DNA of 11,695 bases from an uncultured Clostridia bacterium. Its GTDB lineage: Bacteria; Bacillota; Clostridia; Oscillospirales; CAG-272. A program made the position numbers and the translations under genes. The notes beneath the pieces were generated by a model, which was given only the letters and a program-made list of their open reading frames with translations, was not told where the DNA came from and did no database searches. Shown here piece by piece: positions 1 through 5,766 of the stretch. Positions within the stretch are counted from its first letter, which is position 1; every line of letters starts with the position of its first letter. The stretch is taken from NCBI GenBank assembly GCA_904501765.1, contig CAJGCM010000062.1, forward strand, positions 1 to 11,695, in the 5' to 3' direction.

Positions 1-226
1 CTATTGCGCCACGCCTCAGCACAGTCACCTTTTCCTCCGACACTTTTATGTCGCAGAGCACTGCGCCGCCCTCGCTGTTTTCCTCGTAGGAGAGGAAAAT
101 GCAGCCGTCCTTTTCACGAATACTTGCAAGGGGCGTCGATTCGCTTACCTCGGCATCCGATTCCATACCGCCGTCTAAATTCTTTATGTAGGAGCTTATC
201 CTTATCCTGACCTTTTCGTTTTCCAT
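1..226 (-). CDS. DUF1934 (YwiB-like) protein, C-terminus cut by window edge
   Basis: This is the first 75 codons of a minus-strand gene that runs off the left end of the window. It starts MENEKVRIRISSYI and continues with an acidic stretch, then LSYEEN and VTVLRRGAI. That pattern (a charged N-terminus, beta strands of the form 'I.I.S.i', then 'v.vlR.G') fits the small beta-barrel DUF1934/YwiB family of Firmicutes, whose biochemical role is unknown. The ATG at 226-224 is chosen because CGGAG lies about 6 nt upstream. The gene lies downstream of the methylglyoxal-synthase-like gene on the same strand but is separated from it by an intrinsic terminator, so it probably has its own promoter or depends on read-through; no clear -35/-10 pair was found. 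Family assignment is from motif memory only and the remaining part is not visible. Confidence 0.72.
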   Translation of the reverse strand, partial: MENEKVRIRISSYIKNLDGGMESDAEVSESTPLASIREKDGCIFLSYEENSEGGAVLCDIKVSEEKVTVLRRGAI

Positions 227-253
227 AATTATCTCCGATTAGTTAGGCAAGAG

Positions 254-296
254 TAAATAAAAGGTTACCCACCTTGCAAAGAGCCGATGGGCAACC
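254..296 (-). terminator. Intrinsic terminator after the methylglyoxal-synthase-like gene
   Basis: Read on the minus strand, GGTTGCCCA (296-288) pairs with TGGGTAACC (271-263). This is a 9-bp stem with one G-U pair and a 16-nt loop, followed at once by TTTTATTT. The wobble pair forms only in the minus-strand RNA, which supports leftward termination. It lies about 20 bp past the stop codon at 315-317. Confidence 0.8.
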
Positions 297-314
297 GAAG
301 AGAAATCAAAGCTT

Positions 315-752
315 TTACCCGAGGGACTGCTTTTTCTTCATATTGTATTCGCTTCTCGGGTTAACGAATTCACGCCAGTTAAGGCTTCCAGATTCAAGGG
401 CTGTGACAAGAGCCTCGGCAGTGGCAATATTTGTCGCAAGGGGAACGTTATAAACGTCACAAAGACGGAGAAGCGTATTCTCGTAGTCGTGAACCTCCTT
501 TGAAGGGTCGGTACTCCTGAAATAAAATACCAAATCCACCTCGTCAAAGGAAATCTTCGAAGCTATCTGCTCCATACCGCCAACGTTACCCATCATAAGA
601 GTTTCTATTTCAAGCCCGGTATGCTCGGATATATACTTGCCCGTAGAATAGGTTGCGCACAGATGGTGACGGCCAAGAATTCCGCAATACGCAAGACAGA
701 ATTGAGCCATTAGTTCTTTTTTATTGTCGTCAGCTATAATAGCAATATCCAT
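315..752 (-). CDS. Methylglyoxal-synthase-like protein lacking canonical catalytic residues
   Basis: A 145-residue single MGS-like domain, the same length class as bacterial methylglyoxal synthase (MgsA), which converts dihydroxyacetone phosphate to methylglyoxal in the cytoplasm. Family features visible are CATYSTG (32-38, the phosphate-loop position), TGLEIE (45-50), MGNVGG (54-59) and LCDVYNVPLATN (97-108), the last close to Bacillus MgsA. The alignment to E. coli and Bacillus MgsA is gap-free by eye. The catalytic Asp71 position is Met60, His19 is Asp8, Asp91 is Ser80, His98 is Val87 (a His is next door at 88) and Asp101 is Tyr90. Lys23 (Lys12 here) and part of the Thr phosphate site are kept. 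It may therefore bind a phosphorylated ligand without making methylglyoxal, or be a regulator. The ATG at 752 follows GAGGAGG by about 7 nt. It is transcribed alone from a strong promoter, and a terminator follows. Fold assignment is firm; function is open. Confidence 0.85.
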   Translation of the reverse strand: MDIAIIADDNKKELMAQFCLAYCGILGRHHLCATYSTGKYISEHTGLEIETLMMGNVGGMEQIASKISFDEVDLVFYFRSTDPSKEVHDYENTLLRLCDVYNVPLATNIATAEALVTALESGSLNWREFVNPRSEYNMKKKQSLG

Positions 753-810
753 TCATTTCCTCCTCGGGCAGTAAATTGTGTTTTAAAAATACGCCTTTTT
801 TCTTTCATAT

Positions 811-839
811 ATTTTAACATAAAATCTTTTATTTGTCAA
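811..839 (-). promoter_or_regulatory. Sigma-A-type promoter for the methylglyoxal-synthase-like gene
   Basis: On the minus strand a perfect -35 TTGACA (839-834) is followed by a 17-bp spacer and a -10 TAAAAT (816-811). Transcription should begin near 804, giving a leader of roughly 50 nt that contains GAGGAGG before the ATG at 752. The surrounding 781-880 stretch is very AT-rich. Confidence 0.75.
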
Positions 840-888
840 TGTAAATCGGGAATTTTTTACATATTGTGTAATTTGAGAAAGTTGTGGC

Positions 889-918
889 TTGACTTACCGC
901 CGAAAACTGTGTTATACT
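889..918 (+). promoter_or_regulatory. Sigma-A-type promoter for the GH110 gene
   Basis: A -35 TTGACT (889-894) and a -10 TATACT (913-918) are separated by 18 bp, each with one mismatch to consensus. The start site should fall near 925, about 60 nt before the ATG at 988. The -35 elements of this and the leftward promoter lie about 50 bp apart, so the two genes are expressed divergently. Confidence 0.75.
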
Positions 919-925
919 AACCTCG

Positions 926-956
926 CGGCGGAGCTCGAACCACCGATGCGCCGCCG
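926..956 (+). promoter_or_regulatory. GC-rich hairpin at the start of the GH110 leader
   Basis: CGGCGG (926-931) pairs perfectly with CCGCCG (951-956) around a 19-nt loop, followed by TTTT. It lies at about +1 to +30 of the predicted transcript and ahead of the ribosome binding site. It could be an operator, an attenuator or a 5' stabilising stem. The T-run is short, so termination is not assured. Confidence 0.45.
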
Positions 957-987
957 TTTTGAGAAATACAAATCAAGGAGTGATATT

Positions 988-2691
988 ATGACGGTACATC
1001 TTTCCGATTACAAGCATCTTTTCAGGGGAGAGGATGCAACTCTTGCTTTGCAGGAGGCACTATATCAGTGCAAAACTCACCCCGGCTCAACTCTGAAGCT
1101 GGGAGGCGGCACTTTAAATTTCTCGGGTAAATACGCATATCAGAAAGAATATTATATATCCAACAACGATTACAGCAGAAAGAACATAATCTTCCCTCTC
1201 ATCGGAATGACCGACACGGTAATAGACGGCGAGGGTGCGGAGCTTCTTTTTGAGGGTGAGGTTCTCCCCTTTGTAGTTGACGGCAGTTCGGGTGTAAAAA
1301 TCAAGAATCTTTCAATAGACTATCCCCACCCATACTTTTTCCAGGCGGATATCACAGCTGCGGCAGAGGATTTTCTGGAGCTTGAATTTGACGAAAGCCA
1401 GTTTGATGCGACAGTTGAGGATGAAAGAGTAATTTTCACCAACAAGGGCAACGGCTTCAAGGTAAAGACCGGAAGAGTTATGGTTATGGAATTCGACAAG
1501 GATACCACAGCCCCATCATCCTCTATTCCGGCATACCATCTTTATATGTTTGACGAAAGCGACGGCTGGTTCCTTGAGCGTATGTACCGCTATGTAAAGC
1601 CAAAGCAGCTGGCATCCAATAAAATCCGTTTTGACGGACATTTCGGACATATTCACAACGTTGGTAACAAGCTTATCTGTACCTGCGGCCCCGGCAGAAG
1701 ATGCCCCGGTATGCTCCTTAACGATTCCTCCGATACGGTTATTGAAAACGTAACGATGTACTCCTCAGCAGGAATGGGAATAGTCGGTCAGCTTTGCGAA
1801 AACATCACCCTGAGCGGTGTAAAAATGATACCCAACAAGGCAAAGGGTCGCTATCTTTCGGTAAACGCCGATGCCACTCATTTCATAAACTGCACAGGCG
1901 CGGTGCGTCTTGAGGGCTGCATATTTACGAATATGCTTGACGATGCTCTTAACTGCCACGGAAACTATCTGAAGATAGCAGAGGTCATAGACTCCCATAC
2001 TCTTCTCGCCACCTTTGGTCACCATCAGCAGCAGGGAGTCAACGTAATTCGAGTAGGCGACGTTGTAAACCTTGTGGATAACCTGCCCATGACACCGATT
2101 GCACGTCTGACCGTCAAGGCATCGACCCTTATATCTTCCACCTTCGTAAGAGTGGAATTCGAAGAGGAGCTTCCCGAAATAAAGGATGGCTTCACCCTTG
2201 AAAACTTTACACGGATGCCGGAGCTTTATATAAACAACTGTGAAAGCGGCTACAACCGTCCCCGAGGCTTCCTGCCTTCCACCTGGAAAAAGACGGTTAT
2301 TACGAACAATACCTTCTACAATATGAACACAGCCATTCATTTTACCGGCGACAGCAACAGCTGGTTTGAGGCGGGCGGTGTGCGAGACGTTACAGTCAAG
2401 GGCAACCGATTTGTCAATTCAGCTTATGCCGGAGGCTCTGTTATCGCCGTATCCCCTCACCTTAAGGATATGGACACCCTCTACCACAGCGGTATTGTAA
2501 TAGAGGATAACTATTTCGAGCTTCACGAGAAGAGGTTCCTCGCAGCAAAGAACGTTGACGGTCTTATATTCAAAAACAATACCTATAAGCAAAACGACTC
2601 CCTCCCCGCTCACGGCGAGGCGGGCGAGGGCGGATTTAAGCTTGAGCCCTCCTGCGCAAATACCGATATCGAGCCTGTAAAGGAAATTTGA
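988..2691 (+). CDS. GH110-family alpha-1,3-galactosidase-like beta-helix glycosidase
   Basis: A 567-residue right-handed parallel beta-helix protein of glycoside hydrolase family 110. Characterised members are inverting enzymes that remove terminal alpha-1,3-linked galactose, for example from blood-group-B-type glycans. The diagnostic block is SVNADATHF (291-299), then an Asp pair in MLDDALNCHG (316-325), which corresponds to the conserved acidic active-site pair of the family. Further family-like stretches are an N-terminal VIDGEGAELLFEG strand and, near the C-terminus, NRPRGFLPSTW and a WFEAGGV turn followed by beta-helix rungs with Asn ladders (VKGNRF, IEDNYF, FKNNTY). The ATG at 988 follows AAGGAG by 7 nt. 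A longer in-frame start at 889 is excluded because it is the -35 box itself. There is no signal peptide, so the enzyme should be cytoplasmic, unlike many secreted GH110 proteins. No sugar transporter is present in the window. Substrate specificity is inferred from the family. Confidence 0.88.
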   Translation: MTVHLSDYKHLFRGEDATLALQEALYQCKTHPGSTLKLGGGTLNFSGKYAYQKEYYISNNDYSRKNIIFPLIGMTDTVIDGEGAELLFEGEVLPFVVDGSSGVKIKNLSIDYPHPYFFQADITAAAEDFLELEFDESQFDATVEDERVIFTNKGNGFKVKTGRVMVMEFDKDTTAPSSSIPAYHLYMFDESDGWFLERMYRYVKPKQLASNKIRFDGHFGHIHNVGNKLICTCGPGRRCPGMLLNDSSDTVIENVTMYSSAGMGIVGQLCENITLSGVKMIPNKAKGRYLSVNADATHFINCTGAVRLEGCIFTNMLDDALNCHGNYLKIAEVIDSHTLLATFGHHQQQGVNVIRVGDVVNLVDNLPMTPIARLTVKASTLISSTFVRVEFEEELPEIKDGFTLENFTRMPELYINNCESGYNRPRGFLPSTWKKTVITNNTFYNMNTAIHFTGDSNSWFEAGGVRDVTVKGNRFVNSAYAGGSVIAVSPHLKDMDTLYHSGIVIEDNYFELHEKRFLAAKNVDGLIFKNNTYKQNDSLPAHGEAGEGGFKLEPSCANTDIEPVKEI

Positions 2692-2704
2692 CCAAAACAA
2701 CTCT

Positions 2705-2750
2705 AAAAAAGCCCCGATGCCGAAATTATACACGGCATCGGGGTTATCTA
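2705..2750. terminator. Shared bidirectional terminator between GH110 and the PlsC/GT8 operon
   Basis: CCCCGATGCCG (2712-2722) pairs perfectly with CGGCATCGGGG (2733-2743), an 11-bp stem with a 10-nt loop. Leftward it is followed by C and six T residues (2710-2705 on the minus strand), a textbook terminator for the operon ending at 2822. Rightward the T-richness is interrupted (TTATCTATTCATTTT) but probably still serves the GH110 gene. Confidence 0.88.
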
Positions 2751-2821
2751 TTCATTTTGCTACTTGAAAGTTTATATTATTTTTCTTTCGTGAATAAAAA
2801 TATTCCTCGCAGCTTGAAGGC

Positions 2822-3748
2822 TTACGTTGATTTTGTGACCTGAAGGTTTAAAATTTCTCGTTGCCGTTCTGCCTCCTCGGGATATCCCGCTATATGGCGC
2901 CGAGGGTCAAATGGCGCATCGGGAGATTCTCCGTAAAGGGATTCGTAAAGCGCCCTTCTTGCCTCGTATTCCCTCTGTCTCATAGCCTCGGTATTCTCTC
3001 TGTGAGAAAGCTTCGGGTCGGGGTAAATCGGCGGCATAATATGAAGTATGTGTTTCACACGCAAAAATCCGTTTTCATCATATTCCCCTGCGCACTCTCT
3101 CATTTCTGTGAAGGTAGGGATAATTGGAACTCCGTTAGTTGAAGCGAAGCGAAAGGCGCCGTCACGGTATGGGCGGGGACGTTTATAGTTAAACCACATT
3201 TCCTGCTCAGGATATATGAGCACGAAGCTCTCTTCCGAAAGCAGCCTCTTCAATGCGGGAGTAAAATTTCTCGCCATATAAGAGGGAGAGGGGGATACGG
3301 GCATTGTATTGCAGTTTTTCATAAGGAACCCGAAAAGTCCCTTCATAAAAACGTTGGTCTGCTGTACTATTATATGAAATTTTTTACCCTTCCCGCAAGC
3401 CTTCGCCAAAATTCTCGGCGGAGTGGAATCTGTGATACCGTAGTGATTAGCCGTTATTATAGCGCCGCCCTTGACGGATAGCGCATTTTCAAGCCCCACG
3501 ATTTCGGTGTCCTTATTAAATTTTTTCGTCATAGCCTCAGCAAGCCATCTTGCGATAAGAGCCTTCACTCTCGCAATCGGTCCTCTGCGCAGATTGTCAA
3601 AGGGCAGAATAACTCTTTTAACGTCCTCCTCGCCAATCACGGGGTCTGAAAGCTCCACCTTGCGGAAGGTGTCCCCCTCGGCTATTGCCTTTTCAATATT
3701 TTCAATTACTCGGAGTCTTTCCTCCGAAAGCTTCGGTGTATTATTCAA
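2822..3748 (-). CDS. PlsC-like 1-acylglycerol-phosphate acyltransferase family protein (operon gene 4)
   Basis: A 308-residue LPLAT/PlsC-domain protein, a family that moves an acyl chain from acyl-ACP or acyl-CoA to a lysophospholipid or related acceptor at the inner face of the membrane. Motif I is NHYGITD (101-107, the catalytic H-X4-D). The motif III region is YPEQEMW (179-185), where most PlsC proteins have FPEGTR. GVPIIP (206-211) fits motif IV. The usual motif II arginine is not evident. The first 90 residues form a charged N-terminal extension without a clear membrane helix, and the C-terminus is Arg/Glu-rich. The start is a TTG at 3748-3746 with AAGGAG 7 nt upstream. The gene begins 18 bp after the GT8 stop, so it is in the same operon and is its last gene before the terminator. 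The true acceptor is unknown; the motif changes argue for something other than standard phosphatidic acid synthesis. Confidence 0.85.
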   Translation of the reverse strand: MNNTPKLSEERLRVIENIEKAIAEGDTFRKVELSDPVIGEEDVKRVILPFDNLRRGPIARVKALIARWLAEAMTKKFNKDTEIVGLENALSVKGGAIITANHYGITDSTPPRILAKACGKGKKFHIIVQQTNVFMKGLFGFLMKNCNTMPVSPSPSYMARNFTPALKRLLSEESFVLIYPEQEMWFNYKRPRPYRDGAFRFASTNGVPIIPTFTEMRECAGEYDENGFLRVKHILHIMPPIYPDPKLSHRENTEAMRQREYEARRALYESLYGESPDAPFDPRRHIAGYPEEAERQREILNLQVTKST

Positions 3749-3766
3749 AGCAGCTCTCCTTAAAAA

Positions 3767-4747
3767 TCAAGCAAAGGATATCTCGTTAAAATATTCATAC
3801 CTCAGAGCCTCGGCTATTCCATCGTCCTCGGCGAGGTATATCTCCTCCGCTGTGCGGATAAGCTTTTCCCCTCTCCTCATATCCTCAAGCCGCCTTTCCT
3901 CGGGATAGCCCGAAAGCCCTCGGACAAGCTGAGCATAAAATGGAGTTTTCCTTGCGAAATGCCAGAATTTATCCTCATAGGGTACGTTTTCGTAGTGCCA
4001 GGGCTTATTAAACATATTGAAGTGAACGAGATGTAAGCTCTCCTCGGCCATATCTCTTCCGACAATCGCCTGCTTGTTCCAGCCCTCGGGAAGATATCTC
4101 ACTCTTCCCCGACAAAGGAAATTAAGATAATCCTGGTCCGGCGCTACCGTATTGAAATTGTATTTTTTAATAAGGTAGGTGAACTTCTCCTCTACCCTCT
4201 CACGTCTGAAGCCCTCAAGATTCATAACGAGAACACCGGAATTAAAATACTCTGCCGGGTCACCGACTCCGATATGACGCTCGACGTACTTGCGGAAGAC
4301 GGGCTGTATTACGACGCTCTCGTCGGTTACGGCGCAAAGCAGGTCGGAGTCGAGATTGCATAAGTTATAAAGCTTTGCTACGTCGTCGCAAAGAACTATG
4401 TCGCAATCAAGATACACCGCCTTTTTTAAGTCTGGGAACATTGACGGTATGAAAAGCCTGTAATATATCGACTCGGAATAGTAATCACGAAGCCTCACCT
4501 TCAAATACTCCCTTATAGGAGCTATTTTTTCTTCCATGGAATGAACGCTGATTTTTACGTTCGGTTTTACCGCTTTTCTCGTCAAATTAAGGCTCTCGTC
4601 CGAAATTCCGAGGGAGAGTATGTGTACGTCGTAAAGGTTTTCCTCCTCCGCATACTCCGACAACGACAAAAGCGTTACCGAAAGATAAGGCAGATAGTTT
4701 TCGTCTGCCGCAAAAAACACGGGAATAATATTTTTACTGTTCGCCAT
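3767..4747 (-). CDS. GT8-family glycosyltransferase (operon gene 3)
   Basis: A 326-residue retaining glycosyltransferase of family 8, which moves glucose, galactose or a related sugar from a nucleotide sugar to an acceptor in alpha linkage, using a metal ion. The family signs are all present: IIPVFFAADENYLPYLSVT at the N-terminus (nucleotide-binding start), YLDCDIVL with the metal-binding D-X-D (114-116), YFNSGVLVMNL (167-177), PDQDYLN (203-209) and HFNMFNKPWHY (242-252), the H...KPW motif. The last 60 residues are a charged helical tail ending in EALRYEYFNEISFA. The ATG at 4747 has AAAGGAT upstream. No membrane segment is seen, so it is cytoplasmic, perhaps at the membrane. It lies between a second GT8 gene and a PlsC-like gene, suggesting that it glycosylates a lipid acceptor; the donor and acceptor cannot be read from the sequence. 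Confidence 0.92.
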   Translation of the reverse strand: MANSKNIIPVFFAADENYLPYLSVTLLSLSEYAEEENLYDVHILSLGISDESLNLTRKAVKPNVKISVHSMEEKIAPIREYLKVRLRDYYSESIYYRLFIPSMFPDLKKAVYLDCDIVLCDDVAKLYNLCNLDSDLLCAVTDESVVIQPVFRKYVERHIGVGDPAEYFNSGVLVMNLEGFRRERVEEKFTYLIKKYNFNTVAPDQDYLNFLCRGRVRYLPEGWNKQAIVGRDMAEESLHLVHFNMFNKPWHYENVPYEDKFWHFARKTPFYAQLVRGLSGYPEERRLEDMRRGEKLIRTAEEIYLAEDDGIAEALRYEYFNEISFA

Positions 4748-4774
4748 AATTGTTATCCTTTATAATTCGTAAGC

Positions 4775-4791
4775 CGCAAAGCGCCTCTCGT
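4775..4791 (-). repeat. Leader near-repeat, copy upstream of GT8 gene 3
   Basis: On the minus strand the motif is ACGAGAG-GC-GCTTTGCG, matching ACGAGAG-CG-GCTTTGCG at 5734-5750 at 15 of 17 positions. It sits about 28 nt before the ATG at 4747, inside the 103-bp gap between the two GT8 genes. It may be a leftover of duplicated coding sequence or a shared leader element. Confidence 0.55.
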
Positions 4792-4850
4792 CACAGGTCG
4801 GCTTAACGTTTATGCTGCCACGGCATTTTGCCGATTTACCCTTTGGCAAA

Positions 4851-5699
4851 TTACATAGTTGCCTTCTCGTCTGCAGCCTCTTTTATCCTATCGTATTTTT
4901 TATAGATTTCTTCATAGCTGTAATCCTTCAGCTTCCCTCTTACAAGCTCCCTGTCCCAGGGCTTTATGTTTTCCGTGCGGAAATATGGCAGCCATCTTAT
5001 AGTCATAGCGAAGTGCCTGATAAGGGTTTTATCCGAGGTCTTACGCTGCTCGTTGTAGCGCCTGTTAAGTATAAGCTTACGCTTTGCGTACTTGTTCAGT
5101 GCGTGCTGGTCGAAGAGCAGCATTTTTTTATCGTTGCACAGGACCCGACATTTTTTAAACACGCCATCGTCAACCATAGCCTTCATATTAAAAAGGAACA
5201 CGCCCGAATTCAGATACCTCGGCCCGAAGAAGATTTTGCCGAAATAATCACGAACCCCCGCAAGATGGTAATCCCCGAGGTCTGTATCGTAAAGCTCCTC
5301 TATATTTCCCCTCGCCATAACGTCGGTGTCAAAATAAAGAAGCTTATCCCCAACACTGGGATAAAGCTCGTCGGCAAAGAGCCTTATCATGGCGTAAGGA
5401 GTATAGGAGGACGTCAGGTTTTTACTGTGAATAAGCTCACGCCCGAAGCTCTCCCCAAAATCTATAAGATGCACCTCGGATATAGGATTTTTCTCCTTTA
5501 TCACCGACCGAAGAAGCTCCGTCATGTCTTCGGTTATGGGTCTGTACCTCTCGTCCACGTCGGTAAGATCCATGGTGCCTATGTAAAGCTCTATGGGTCT
5601 GTCTGTATATTCGATAACGGAAAGCACCGTGAGCAAAACGCCACGGAAAACGTTTTCATTTCCGCACATCAATATTTTCATTGAGGTATTATTATTCAC
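4851..5699 (-). CDS. GT8-like glycosyltransferase (operon gene 2)
   Basis: A 282-residue protein with GT8 fold signatures, more divergent than its neighbour. From the chosen start it shows MKILMCGNENVFRGVLLTVLS (7-27), YFDTDV with the metal-binding D-T-D (124-126), YLNSGVFLFNM (162-172), FDQHALN (196-202), an RHF motif near 229 and IKPW (245-248) in place of the usual H...KPW end. The GTG at 5699-5697 is preferred because GGAGAGGAGAGG lies just upstream with about 6 nt spacing. The in-frame TTG at 5738 has no such site, and the internal ATG at 5681 is further from it. There is no signal peptide or membrane helix. It follows a PlsC-like gene by 67 bp and precedes the other GT8 gene by 103 bp, all on one strand. 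It may add the first or second sugar of a short alpha-linked glycan; the order is unknown. Confidence 0.85.
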   Translation of the reverse strand: MNNNTSMKILMCGNENVFRGVLLTVLSVIEYTDRPIELYIGTMDLTDVDERYRPITEDMTELLRSVIKEKNPISEVHLIDFGESFGRELIHSKNLTSSYTPYAMIRLFADELYPSVGDKLLYFDTDVMARGNIEELYDTDLGDYHLAGVRDYFGKIFFGPRYLNSGVFLFNMKAMVDDGVFKKCRVLCNDKKMLLFDQHALNKYAKRKLILNRRYNEQRKTSDKTLIRHFAMTIRWLPYFRTENIKPWDRELVRGKLKDYSYEEIYKKYDRIKEAADEKATM

Positions 5700-5733
5700 A
5701 AGCCTCTCCTCTCCGATATTTATCATTTCATAG

Positions 5734-5750
5734 CGCAAAGCCGCTCTCGT
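5734..5750 (-). repeat. Leader near-repeat, copy upstream of GT8 gene 2
   Basis: ACGAGAG-CG-GCTTTGCG on the minus strand, the partner of the element at 4775-4791. It lies about 35 nt upstream of the GTG at 5699. Read in the frame of the downstream gene it would encode TRAALRYEMINI, which resembles the real C-terminus of the other GT8 protein (EALRYEYFNEI). Confidence 0.55.
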
Positions 5751-5766
5751 TTATAATAGTACAAAT

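Noticed and set aside
753..758. An ATG a few bases upstream of the chosen start of the methylglyoxal-synthase-like gene
   Set aside because: It is out of frame with the conserved domain, and the chosen ATG at 752 has better spacing to GAGGAGG.
889..987. An in-frame 33-codon N-terminal extension of the GH110 gene from a TTG at 889
   Set aside because: The TTG is the -35 box of the gene's own promoter, there is no ribosome binding site, and the sequence contains the predicted transcription start; ATG 988 has AAGGAG at ideal spacing.
1765..2340. A 191-codon minus-strand open frame inside the GH110 gene
   Set aside because: It is antisense to the most conserved GH110 block; the composition is a by-product of codon usage on the other strand.
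3471..3908. A Ser/Leu-rich 145-codon plus-strand frame across the PlsC-like and GT8 genes
   Set aside because: It overlaps two well-supported genes in antisense, and its low-complexity Ser-rich content is typical of a shadow frame.
4820..4850. CGGCA-TTT-TGCCG hairpin in the gap between the two GT8 genes as a terminator
   Set aside because: The 5-bp stem is short and no T-run follows it on the minus strand, so it is unlikely to stop transcription within the operon.
4812..5684. A 290-codon open frame on the plus strand opposite the GT8-like gene
   Set aside because: It is fully antisense to a protein with clear GT8 motifs, has no family features of its own and no credible ribosome binding site.
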